From assembly GCA_002722455.1 (NCBI GenBank), contig PBMB01000022.1:124001-188000 (forward strand): a stretch of 64,000 nucleotides of DNA. The letters are read 5' to 3'. How positions within the stretch are numbered: position 1 is the stretch's first letter; the number at the start of each line of letters is the position of its first letter. Positions 16,324 through 23,551 of the stretch are shown here, piece after piece. A program made the translations under genes and the position numbers. The notes under the pieces are model-generated. The model searched no databases and was not told the DNA's origin. It worked only from the letters and a program-made list of their open reading frames with translations. Source of the DNA: Chloroflexota bacterium. GTDB taxonomy: Bacteria > Chloroflexota > Dehalococcoidia > Lucifugimonadales > GCA-2722455.

Positions 16324-18204
16324 ATGACAATTTTAAATAAGCAACAAGAAAAAGAAATCATCTCTTTTCTTAAATCGAATTATACACTTCCAAAATATGG
16401 ATTCGTTGCTGGTCAAGCAGTGGCCAGCCTTATCTATCGTAAATTAGGGTTAGAAATTAACTCTCCAATCAATGATATTGATGTTTTTCAAGTTAAAAGA
16501 AAAGAAAATGAAGAACATTCTTATGCAAAAATGCAAATCCACTCAAAAAATGTTACTATTCATGAGCAATATGGTAGTGCCTCAAATATGTTTTACTCTG
16601 TTGGTCGTAGATATTACCAAGTGGAAAAAAGTTATTACTTGGGTGATGATAAATTGGTTAACATTATACTGATTTCACAAAGCTCTAATCGATATATTTT
16701 GGATAAAGATATGTTGCTAGAATCTTTTGATTTTAATTGCTGTTCTGTTGGTTTCGATATTAAATCAGAAGAGTTTACAATGACTCAATCTTTCATTGAT
16801 TTTATAAAAACAAAACAATTAAGAGTACAATCTGTTCATACACCTTTTCATACCGTTCTAAGACTAAATAAGAAGATTCAAGATTTAGGTGAAAATGTTT
16901 ATTGTGATCTTCAATTAGAAAGAGATGTTTTATTAACTTCAAAAAGATTTTTTTCTATCCCGACGATTGTTGGGGAGCGATTTTTTAATCTGTATGAAAA
17001 ATATAAAGACAGTTTTATTGAGAAATCATTCTCTTTTACAGAGAGAGAACAAAGCTATTATGAAAAAAGATATGAATCAGAAAAAGAGTATAAGAAAGTA
17101 GAGCTTTCTAATAATTATAAATCGAATACAAAATTAAAAGAATTTGCTAAAAATATGTCTTTTGATTCTGAATTGAGAAGTAATGGTTTTGATCAATTAA
17201 TGATTAACTTTAAAACATATGTTCACTTGTTCCATATATTTCATAATACAGGATTATTAACAAATAAATATAGTCAATCATTTAAAAATAAAGTAAATGA
17301 TGTTAGAGAAAAAGAGCTTAAAAATCCAAATTTACAAATAGAATCTTCTTTATTGCTTGCAATACTAAGTGAAAGAATAGATAAAAATGTATTAAACAAA
17401 AATTCATTATATCTAAAAGAGAAAAGAATGGGTAAGGTTTTAAAGGCTTTTTCTAATAATCCAACTTTAATGGATAGAGTGGTAAATTCATATAAACAAG
17501 AAAGAATCGAAGATTTTATTGATTCGATTTATGAAATTGAAAAGAAAGTAAAAAAAGACAAGCGTTATAAGTTGTTTTATGGATTGATTGAAACAAGAGT
17601 TTATTCACCATCAAAAATAAAAAATCTTTTAGATAAACCATTTAAAGAAATCAAATCAGAATTAATTGGTTCTTTTGAGTCAAAAAGAAAGCTTGAAAAA
17701 ATAAAAGACATTAAAATTGGAGAAACGTTATCAATTAAACAATTATCAACATTCGATGATTTCTATAAAACGAGCAAAAGAATGAATAATTGTGTATTAG
17801 GTCATTATCCAAACTATATTTTAAATGAAAATAAATATTATTTATTGATCAATTATAAAGGTAATGAATCTTTGATTTACTTTAATGACAAAAATTTAAA
17901 AGAACATTATGGAAAAAATAATTCTATAGTATCCAATGAACAGTTTTGGCTAGGTGCTTTTATTGGTTATTGTTATAGTGGCTGTAAAAAACTGTCTTTC
18001 TTAGAAGAACATTCTAGTCGTTTTCCACATTTTATATCTGATATTATGATTTACGGTATTAAAAAAGGTTTCGCAAATAAGTATGAAAATTTTAAATATA
18101 TCATGAACAACAAAAAAAATAATTTCTTAGTAAAAAATGGATTTAAGAAAAAGGTCTCAGAATCAATAATAGAAATAGATTTTGATGATGATATTCCGTT
18201 CTGA
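16324..18204 (+). CDS. Nucleotidyltransferase-like / PcfJ-like fusion protein
   Basis: The gene encodes 626 residues. The N-terminus has a nucleotidyltransferase-type pattern: G-Q-A-V-A-S-L at 30-36 and N-D-I-D-V-F at 50-55, where two Asp would bind metal as in minimal and AbiEii-type NTases. The middle is helical. Near residue 485 comes R-M-N-N-C-V-L-G-H-Y (Cys490), close to the M-H/N-x-C-V-x-x-Y motif of PcfJ-like proteins, followed by strands YYLLINYKG and SLIYFN. The combination suggests an enzyme that modifies a nucleic acid or protein, which is inference. SD AGGTAA overlaps an inverted repeat, so expression is probably regulated. It ends at a bidirectional terminator. Confidence 0.75.
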   Translation: MTILNKQQEKEIISFLKSNYTLPKYGFVAGQAVASLIYRKLGLEINSPINDIDVFQVKRKENEEHSYAKMQIHSKNVTIHEQYGSASNMFYSVGRRYYQVEKSYYLGDDKLVNIILISQSSNRYILDKDMLLESFDFNCCSVGFDIKSEEFTMTQSFIDFIKTKQLRVQSVHTPFHTVLRLNKKIQDLGENVYCDLQLERDVLLTSKRFFSIPTIVGERFFNLYEKYKDSFIEKSFSFTEREQSYYEKRYESEKEYKKVELSNNYKSNTKLKEFAKNMSFDSELRSNGFDQLMINFKTYVHLFHIFHNTGLLTNKYSQSFKNKVNDVREKELKNPNLQIESSLLLAILSERIDKNVLNKNSLYLKEKRMGKVLKAFSNNPTLMDRVVNSYKQERIEDFIDSIYEIEKKVKKDKRYKLFYGLIETRVYSPSKIKNLLDKPFKEIKSELIGSFESKRKLEKIKDIKIGETLSIKQLSTFDDFYKTSKRMNNCVLGHYPNYILNENKYYLLINYKGNESLIYFNDKNLKEHYGKNNSIVSNEQFWLGAFIGYCYSGCKKLSFLEEHSSRFPHFISDIMIYGIKKGFANKYENFKYIMNNKKNNFLVKNGFKKKVSESIIEIDFDDDIPF

Positions 18205-18216
18205 ACTAAGACAAAA

Positions 18217-18251
18217 ACAAAAAAAGAGCTTAAAAAAGCTCTTTTTTTTAT
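18217..18251. terminator. Bidirectional terminator
   Basis: AAAAAAGAGCTT and AAGCTCTTTTTT pair around AAAA between two convergent genes. Confidence 0.9.
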
Positions 18252-18262
18252 TTAATAAAATA

Positions 18263-18670
18263 TTATGCAGTTTCTTTGAGTTCTTCTGTAATTCGAACAA
18301 AAGATTCAACTTCTTGGATACCAATAACAACAGAAGATTCAAACATAGTTTCTTTTGAAAACAGTTGCAAAGCAAAAACTTCTTCTTCGAATGGAATAAT
18401 TCGAAATACGCCTTTACCATCAACAGATTGAATGTCTTTAGTTAGATTAGAGTCTGTAATTTCAAATTCACCGTCATTCATTTTATTAACAGCTTCTTTA
18501 ACTAATGGCAAAATAGAAACAAAATCTGAAATAGAAAATGTCGCATCGTTTGTGCAACCATCACCTTGTGAGATAATTTCAATTTTACCACAAGTAAATG
18601 GCATTAGTTGAATACGTGTATCGTAATTTTCTTGACAGTTATATTGCCAAATATTAATATTCTTTTTCAT
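18263..18670 (-). CDS. Hypothetical protein
   Basis: The gene encodes 135 residues, acidic and soluble. It has two Cys in the first 40 residues (YNCQEN, CTND) and a C-terminal half of alternating strands and helices (VFRIIPFEEEVFALQLFSKET). The ATG lies 6 bp behind GGAG, a strong ribosome binding site. It is a single gene convergent with the 16324-18204 gene. No family is recognised. The many small orphan genes with strong SDs in this stretch look like independently acquired cassettes. Confidence 0.75.
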   Translation of the reverse strand: MKKNINIWQYNCQENYDTRIQLMPFTCGKIEIISQGDGCTNDATFSISDFVSILPLVKEAVNKMNDGEFEITDSNLTKDIQSVDGKGVFRIIPFEEEVFALQLFSKETMFESSVVIGIQEVESFVRITEELKETA

Positions 18671-18751
18671 GTTATTCTCCGCATTAAATTATTGATATTA
18701 TACGATAAAGAAGATTGTTAATCAATAAAAAATATTAAATATTATAATCAT

Positions 18752-18780
18752 TTTGTATTTATTATTAAATATGTTATAAT
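18752..18780 (+). promoter_or_regulatory. Promoter of the Syd-like gene
   Basis: TTTGTA (18752-18757), 17 bp, perfect TATAAT (18775-18780), 27 bp before the start codon. Confidence 0.55.
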
Positions 18781-18807
18781 CTTATTTTGGACAATAAGGA
18801 GTATAAT

Positions 18808-19341
18808 TTGAAAGAACTATTAAAAAAATTAATAACTGCGCCTGAAAACGCTAATGAATTCGATATTTTCATGACATATCAATTAGAATCAATTTCTAAA
18901 TTTGATCCAAATATAGGAACATTAAAGCCAGAAGAAGTAGATCTTTATATAGATATGGATAGAAAACCTCATTTTTCTGTTTTTGAAAACGCATTTAAAG
19001 TTGAAATTAGAAAAGAATTAAAAGAATACTGGTCTCAATTTTGGTGTCCAAGCTTTACTGTTGTTAACAAAAAAGCAATAACCAAATCTCACACTGATGA
19101 AAATATATTTGTTAATTTATTAAGGTCGCCTAAGTGTCTCGAAGAGATGATTGAAGATATTGAAATGTATACAGAAGAAATGAATGAAATGGGTGTTGAA
19201 GGTCTATTCTTCCCTATAGCATTCAAAGAAGACGGTTGGAACATTCTATTCAATAACAAAGATGGAAAAGTATATATTCAAGAACACGATCCAGTTAAGT
19301 GTTCGAAAATAGCTGAGTCTATTAAAGATTTTTATAGTTAA
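18808..19341 (+). CDS. Syd-like (SecY-interacting protein / SUKH-type) protein
   Basis: The gene encodes 177 residues. The layout matches the Syd family of about 180 residues: an F-x-x-A-F-K-V-E-I segment, an E-Y-W-S-Q-F-W region, a helix after ENIFVNLLRSPKCLEEMIEDI, then GLFFPIAFKEDGWNILFNNKDGK and a C-terminal helix ESIKDFY. Syd proteins bind SecY at the inner membrane and belong to the SUKH superfamily, which also includes toxin-immunity proteins, so immunity is an alternative role. Start: a TTG at 18787 is in frame, but the TTG at 18808 lies 6 bp behind AAGGAG and is the true start. Confidence 0.6.
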   Translation: MKELLKKLITAPENANEFDIFMTYQLESISKFDPNIGTLKPEEVDLYIDMDRKPHFSVFENAFKVEIRKELKEYWSQFWCPSFTVVNKKAITKSHTDENIFVNLLRSPKCLEEMIEDIEMYTEEMNEMGVEGLFFPIAFKEDGWNILFNNKDGKVYIQEHDPVKCSKIAESIKDFYS

Positions 19342-19368
19342 AAAAGGAATAAAAATTAGAAGTAAAAA

Positions 19369-19402
19369 GAAGAGATAGTTGAGTTAATTGACTATCTCTT
19401 TT
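19369..19402 (+). terminator. Terminator of the Syd-like gene
   Basis: AAGAGATAGT and ACTATCTCTT pair around an 11-base loop, with a T-run after. Confidence 0.85.
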
Positions 19403-19449
19403 TAATTGTTAGAATTAGCGGTTACTAATTATAAAAAGGAGCAATGAAT

Positions 19450-19770
19450 ATGTCAAAACAAATTATAAATGCAACAAAAGAAAATTTTGAAACAATTCTT
19501 AATGAAACAGAAGGTCTTGTCCTTGTCGATTTTTGGGCTGAATGGTGTGGACCTTGTAAGATTATTGCACCAATCCTAGAACAAGCTGCAGAAGAAGGTA
19601 AAGTTCAGGTTGTAAAGGTGGATGTAGATACGGAGCAAGAAATAGCGGCAAAATTTGGCATTCGTGGTATTCCAACATTAATGTTGTTTAAAAAAGGCAT
19701 AAAAGTAGGAACAAAGATTGGAGCGTTATCAAAATCAAACCTTGATGATTTCATTTCAGAAAATTCATAA
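19450..19770 (+). CDS. trxA: Thioredoxin 1
   Basis: The gene encodes 106 residues, close to the 109 of E. coli TrxA. VDFWAEWCGPCKIIAPIL carries the redox-active Cys-Gly-Pro-Cys pair, KVDVDTE the conserved Asp strand, and GIRGIPTLMLFKKG the cis-Pro loop; the end GALSKSNL matches TrxA closely. It reduces disulfides of cytoplasmic proteins with electrons from thioredoxin reductase. Start: an ATG at 19444 is only 2 bases after AAGGAG, so the ATG at 19450 (8 bases) is preferred. No reductase is nearby. Extra thioredoxin genes are common on large phages and plasmids. Confidence 0.92.
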   Translation: MSKQIINATKENFETILNETEGLVLVDFWAEWCGPCKIIAPILEQAAEEGKVQVVKVDVDTEQEIAAKFGIRGIPTLMLFKKGIKVGTKIGALSKSNLDDFISENS

Positions 19771-19790
19771 TAATTTTATATCCATTTAAA

Positions 19791-19823
19791 GACAAAAAAG
19801 CCGCTACCTTGCGGCTTTTTTAT
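19791..19823. terminator. Terminator between trxA and a convergent operon
   Basis: AAAAAGCCGC and GCGGCTTTTT form a 10-bp stem around TACCTT. Confidence 0.9.
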
Positions 19824-19829
19824 TTAATA

Positions 19830-20489
19830 TTAAACGGCATGTTTATTATACCAATCTTCAAAAGGCTTAGTGCCACCCGATAAAGTTTGAAGAATTCGGT
19901 GAGTGTCAAGAAATGCTTCATTTGTATACACGACTTCTGACATTTCGTTTTCAAGAGATAGCGGTGTATATTCTTCAACGGTTTTAAAGGTATAGGTCAT
20001 ACAACCACCCTCAATTTCTTTTTTCAATACCTCTAAGCCCATCGTATCACATAACTTATCAGCTCGCTCTACGTCACATACAGAAGCTGACTCTGTTCTA
20101 AATGTGAATAGATTCTTATATGGAACATCAGAATATGGATTAGCTGATAAACCATAATCAATAGTATCAAGGAAATACAACAAATGACGATTTGTGATTT
20201 CATTAATAAAAACAGAACGACTCATTAAATCAATCATTCCAAAAGGTTTCATAAGACAACTATCATCTTTTGTTCCATTAAATGTAATTAATGTTTGATC
20301 GTTTTCGTCTTTATGAAGAACAATAGAAACTTCTTCTTCCATAAATAGAAGATAACTTTGAACAATCTTGATAATAGCGTCAACATTAGAAGGTTTGTCT
20401 GCGTCTTTAATGAGACCTGTAAAAAGGTTTTTTTCTGTTAGTGGAAAACCAATTTCTTTAATAATATTTAGGTTTTTAATTTTTTGCAT
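19830..20489 (-). CDS. Hypothetical protein
   Basis: The gene encodes 219 residues, soluble, with an Asp/Glu bias, and GKPI-type strands are absent. A cysteine-containing segment SVCDVERADKLCDTMGLEVLKKEI lies near residues 133-156. The family is not recognised. Start: a GTG at 20498 is in frame but is part of the SD AAAGGTG; the ATG at 20489 lies 6 bases after it and one base after the TGA of the preceding gene. It is the last gene of a three-gene operon (21288 to 19830) and is probably translationally coupled. Confidence 0.78.
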   Translation of the reverse strand: MQKIKNLNIIKEIGFPLTEKNLFTGLIKDADKPSNVDAIIKIVQSYLLFMEEEVSIVLHKDENDQTLITFNGTKDDSCLMKPFGMIDLMSRSVFINEITNRHLLYFLDTIDYGLSANPYSDVPYKNLFTFRTESASVCDVERADKLCDTMGLEVLKKEIEGGCMTYTFKTVEEYTPLSLENEMSEVVYTNEAFLDTHRILQTLSGGTKPFEDWYNKHAV

Positions 20490-20490
20490 T

Positions 20491-20949
20491 TCATTCACCT
20501 TTTGGAGTAATTTCGTTAAATTGTTGTTGTTCCAACTTATATCTTTTTTGTCTTAATTCTTTGATTTCCATTCTGTCTTTTTTGATTTGCTTATCAGTAT
20601 AAAAACAAAACTTAGAAAGAATTGGATATACGAATTTGTTTGTAATATCAAAACCACCTGCAATATGTAGAAAAACAGAAGTAAGTGAAAAAACCATTGA
20701 AGCAATAGAAGCAACTAAAAATTTACCATAAGATTGGTCTTTTAATGTCAACATAAAAGGATTGGTTTCAATGTTTACAATTAAGACAAAGCCTAAAACA
20801 CCAAGTGTTCCCAAGAATACAGTCCAAAAAAAGAAGTAATCAAAATTACTTGCTTTATATTGTGTTGTTTTCTCAACTTTTTTGTCTAATTTATCTTTTT
20901 TTAAGATAATTTCTTCATTTAGAGTATCAATTTGTTTTTTAAGTGTCAT
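20491..20949 (-). CDS. Hypothetical membrane protein with coiled coils
   Basis: The gene encodes 152 residues. An N-terminal coiled coil (residues 1-27, KKQIDTLNEEIILKKDKLDKK) is followed by two transmembrane helices (about 36-58, FFFWTVFLGTLGVLGFVLIV; about 75-97, FLVASIASMVFSLTSVFLHIAG) and a C-terminal charged helix (120-150). Both ends probably face the cytoplasm. It lies between 20956-21288 and 19830-20489 with spacings of 6 and 1 bases, so the three are cotranscribed. Function unknown; a membrane-bound scaffold or sensor is possible. Confidence 0.78.
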   Translation of the reverse strand: MTLKKQIDTLNEEIILKKDKLDKKVEKTTQYKASNFDYFFFWTVFLGTLGVLGFVLIVNIETNPFMLTLKDQSYGKFLVASIASMVFSLTSVFLHIAGGFDITNKFVYPILSKFCFYTDKQIKKDRMEIKELRQKRYKLEQQQFNEITPKGE

Positions 20950-20955
20950 TTTAAT

Positions 20956-21288
20956 TTATCTTCTACGTAAAAAATTTTGTGAACGACTATCTAATTTTTT
21001 GTTTCTTTTATGATTGAATCTTTCTTTTGGCTGATAAGGCTCAATGATTTCTTTATCCATTTTATTAAAACTAACTTCACCTTTTTTAAGGTGACATACT
21101 GCTTCTTGAAGTATTTGATTAGGAGAAAGTATATCTTCACGCTGAACAGCAAACATAGCGTCTTTTTCTTTTACAAACTCTACCTCATAATCTTGTTCTT
21201 CAAGTTTTTCTTTTAGTGTATCTTTTAACAGTTGTGCTATTCTTTTATCACTCTCTACAACTGCAATTCTAATTTTCTTCTCTTCCAT
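20956..21288 (-). CDS. Hypothetical protein, first gene of a three-gene operon
   Basis: The gene encodes 110 residues. The first 45 (IRIAVVESDKRIAQLLKDTLKEKLEEQDYEVEFV) look like the first strand and helix of a response-regulator receiver domain, with Glu-Ser-Asp where the acidic pocket would be. The rest of that fold, including the phospho-acceptor Asp, is missing, and the C-terminus is very basic (KRNKKLDSRSQNFLRRR). It may be a truncated receiver-like or nucleic-acid-binding protein. The ATG is followed by two further genes at 6 and 1 base spacing. Confidence 0.7.
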   Translation of the reverse strand: MEEKKIRIAVVESDKRIAQLLKDTLKEKLEEQDYEVEFVKEKDAMFAVQREDILSPNQILQEAVCHLKKGEVSFNKMDKEIIEPYQPKERFNHKRNKKLDSRSQNFLRRR

Positions 21289-21343
21289 TTTGTTTTCCTT
21301 ACCAACTATGATTAATTATAACAAATAAAACATAATGTGACAA

Positions 21344-21374
21344 GAAAAAAGCCACAAAACATTATGGCTTTTAA
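21344..21374 (-). terminator. Terminator of the nudF unit
   Basis: AAAAGCCA and TGGCTTTT pair around CAAAACATTA just after the stop of the NUDIX gene, and the A-run gives the U-tract on the minus strand. Confidence 0.8.
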
Positions 21375-21377
21375 TAA

Positions 21378-21959
21378 TTAAATTAGATTGTGTGTTTTTA
21401 AAATAGAGTGTTGTAATGCAGCAATCTGGGTAATATGTTTAATCTCTTTATTTTTTAGTCTTTCAAGCAATGTTGAGTAAGGAACTAAACGAGTGTAGAT
21501 ATATTCTTCATGGTCAGTGCCGTGAACACTTTCTTCAATTCCCGAAAGGTCACATTCACAAATAAATACAGAAATTCTCAAATCTGTAATACCACAAGAA
21601 ACAAAACTTTCATTAGAAACCTGAGTGAGCATATTGTCAGTAATAGTTTGTCCAGTTTCTTCTTGAACTTCTCGTAGAATAGCTTCTCTTGCCGTTTCAC
21701 CTTCATCAACCAAACCTGCTGGACATTCAAGCGATAGAGCAGAATCTTCGTCAATCATACCAATACGGAATTGTTCTACCATGAGAGTCAAATCATTCTT
21801 TGTATCATAAAGAAGAACAGAAGCAGCAGGGCGACCACGAAGAAGATATCGTTTTAATGCTTGTGAATGACCGTCTGAATAATCAACTTTTACATCAATA
21901 AGATCAAGCTTAACAAATTGGTCGTGAATTGTTTTTGTGTTTTGTTTAGTATGTTGCAT
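21378..21959 (-). CDS. nudF: NudF-type NUDIX hydrolase (ADP-ribose pyrophosphatase)
   Basis: The gene encodes 193 residues. A complete NUDIX box, G-x5-E-x7-REVQEETG, spans residues 82-104, binding Mg2+ for pyrophosphate hydrolysis. Upstream is the NudF-type LRGRPAASVLL and VEQFRIG segment, and downstream the E-x-I-x-T-R-L and final LQHSIL helix match E. coli NudF, so ADP-ribose cleavage to AMP and ribose-5-phosphate is the likely reaction. The ATG has no strong SD, but 9 bp upstream ends 21969-22226, which suggests coupling. NUDIX enzymes are frequent on large phages and plasmids. Confidence 0.85.
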   Translation of the reverse strand: MQHTKQNTKTIHDQFVKLDLIDVKVDYSDGHSQALKRYLLRGRPAASVLLYDTKNDLTLMVEQFRIGMIDEDSALSLECPAGLVDEGETAREAILREVQEETGQTITDNMLTQVSNESFVSCGITDLRISVFICECDLSGIEESVHGTDHEEYIYTRLVPYSTLLERLKNKEIKHITQIAALQHSILKTHNLI

Positions 21960-21968
21960 TAATTTTCC

Positions 21969-22226
21969 TTACTCGTTTTCAATTTTAATACTGTTTCGAA
22001 ACATTTCTTCTTTTCTTTTTTTTTCTTCTTTTCTTTTTTTGTAATTTTTCCATTCACGATAAATAAAACGTGCAGGTTTAATAAAAATAACAAATAGAAT
22101 AATAGCAAGAACATCAGTTAAAATATCAAATAATAATTCTTTAAATGTATTGTAAGTATGCTTCTTTTTAAAAAAAGGAAGGTATAAAAAATAATACAAT
22201 ACTTTGTCTAACATATATTTTAACAT
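21969..22226 (-). CDS. Small membrane protein with basic tail
   Basis: The gene encodes 85 residues. A hydrophobic, amphipathic N-terminus (LKYMLDKVLYYFLYLPFF) is followed by a transmembrane helix at about 33-53 (ILTDVLAIILFVIFI) and a very basic tail (REWKNYKKRKEEKKRKEE) that should stay in the cytoplasm. GAGGA precedes the ATG. It lies between orn (31 bp upstream) and nudF (9 bp downstream), so the three likely share a transcript. Function not recognised. Confidence 0.7.
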   Translation of the reverse strand: MLKYMLDKVLYYFLYLPFFKKKHTYNTFKELLFDILTDVLAIILFVIFIKPARFIYREWKNYKKRKEEKKRKEEMFRNSIKIENE

Positions 22227-22256
22227 TTAAATATCCTCGATAAACTTAAAAAAGTG

Positions 22257-23054
22257 TTACTTTGATTTTAAAGGTGGAAGCATTGTGCCAGAAGACTTAT
22301 CTTTTTGAATTAATGGCTCTGCAGTTAAATACTTATGCGAATCACCTGTGGTATGAACATGAAAAACATTTTTCATAATTTTATTACGGAAATATTCATC
22401 AGGAGAAACAATAAAGTTATCTAAGAAGTATTCGAGTTCCATAACTGATTCACGAATATCTGAAAGTGCGTCATGAGAACATTGTTTAGGTACTCGTGCA
22501 TATTCTTTACCGAAAATAATAGTAAAGAATTCTTTAAGCACTGAAACATCAAGAAGACGATAATGTAGATATTCTTTAAGTGTAGGCATTTGAGCAGAGA
22601 TAAACTCCATATCTAAACGAATACTATTACCAAGCATAAGAGCAGCAGTTCCTTTTTCAATGCCATCCCTCTCAATGCCAAATTGTTCAATATGACCAAT
22701 AACCAATTGTTCTGCTTCTTCTAGTGTGACTTCTGATTTAGGACATTGGATCATTAGAGTTTTTTCAAATTGTTTTTTTGACCATTTATTTGTTCGTTCT
22801 TTAAGAGTTTTTTCATCTTGATAAATAACAATATCAATAGGTTCACCAAGTTGTTCAAAATGACCGTTATAAATAATAACAGCGATTTGAAGAATAGGGT
22901 AATAACCTGCACCTGATTCGCCTTCTTTCATTCCGTCAATGTTTCGAGAATCATTCAATCCAGAAGTTTCAAGGTCACAGGCAAAAATACGTGTGTTTTT
23001 TCGAGATTGATGAAGTGCTTGCATAAAAGAATTAAAGTTTGAATTAAGTAGCAT
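22257..23054 (-). CDS. orn: Oligoribonuclease-like DEDD 3'-5' exonuclease
   Basis: The gene encodes 265 residues against about 180 for E. coli Orn. Exo I is CDLETSGL (Asp27, Glu29), Exo II is GNSIRLDMEFI, and Exo III is HDALSDIRESVMELEYF, giving the DEDDh set; HYRLLDVSVLKEF is characteristic of Orn. The enzyme degrades 2-5-nucleotide RNAs, including pGpG from c-di-GMP turnover. There is extra sequence at the N-terminus, in a 10-20-residue insertion after Exo I, and as a 45-residue C-terminal tail. Start: the frame opens at 23117, but TAAGGA with 7-base spacing points to the ATG at 23054. Confidence 0.82.
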   Translation of the reverse strand: MLLNSNFNSFMQALHQSRKNTRIFACDLETSGLNDSRNIDGMKEGESGAGYYPILQIAVIIYNGHFEQLGEPIDIVIYQDEKTLKERTNKWSKKQFEKTLMIQCPKSEVTLEEAEQLVIGHIEQFGIERDGIEKGTAALMLGNSIRLDMEFISAQMPTLKEYLHYRLLDVSVLKEFFTIIFGKEYARVPKQCSHDALSDIRESVMELEYFLDNFIVSPDEYFRNKIMKNVFHVHTTGDSHKYLTAEPLIQKDKSSGTMLPPLKSK

Positions 23055-23147
23055 TATGTATTCCTTAGTGAGTTTTAATAGACATATACTATCAAAAATG
23101 CACTTAAAAATCAACATTTACTGTTAGATAAAAATTATTTTGAATTA

Positions 23148-23237
23148 ATGATGACTTGGCAAGAAGTAAAAGAAAGCTACTCACCAGAAGACATCAAAGA
23201 GTTAAAAGAGATTATAAAATTGAAACATGGAAATTAA
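23148..23237 (+). CDS. Possible small ORF or gene fragment
   Basis: A 29-codon frame (MMTWQEVKESYSPED.. to KLKHGN) has convincing residue composition, and the open frame extends about 20 codons further upstream without a start codon or SD. It may be a remnant of a larger gene, or chance. It overlaps the 3' end of the small minus-strand gene by 4 bp. Confidence 0.2.
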   Translation: MMTWQEVKESYSPEDIKELKEIIKLKHGN

Positions 23238-23389
23238 AGTAAAAAATGTTCTAATTTTATTCTAGAATCAGAATCTTCAACAGAAAAATCATCTTCTTCT
23301 GCTTTTGGAAGAGTGTATTCATCTGTTCCCATGACATATTTAAGTTGATCATTTAAGCTATCAAATATATCTGTTTTTTTATTTTCCAT
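23234..23389 (-). CDS. Small acidic protein
   Basis: The gene encodes 51 residues: MENKKTDIFDSLNDQLKYV, then MGTDEYTLPKAEEDDFSVED and a RIKLEHFLL end. It is acidic and soluble. The ATG is preceded by GGGAG at 6 bases, one of the best ribosome binding sites in the area, and the composition is typical of this replicon's proteins, which is why it is called despite its length. It may be the first gene of the transcript containing orn, though 180 bp separate them. No family is recognised. Confidence 0.6.
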   Translation of the reverse strand: MENKKTDIFDSLNDQLKYVMGTDEYTLPKAEEDDFSVEDSDSRIKLEHFLL

Positions 23390-23551
23390 TATAGTCTCCC
23401 ATTTCTGTTTTATGTTATGCTACTTGATTTATACAGATAAGAGAACAAAATCTTAATAACTATTTCACTTTTTTTATATTTTTTTCATTATTTGTTTTAT
23501 ACAAATAAAAAAATAAGACTTAAAGCTTTGTTTTTAAATTATATATTGAAA

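Noticed and set aside
18163-18423. Minus-strand 86-codon frame over the 18263-18670 gene
   Set aside because: It is a shadow in another frame of a gene with a better SD and spans the bidirectional terminator.
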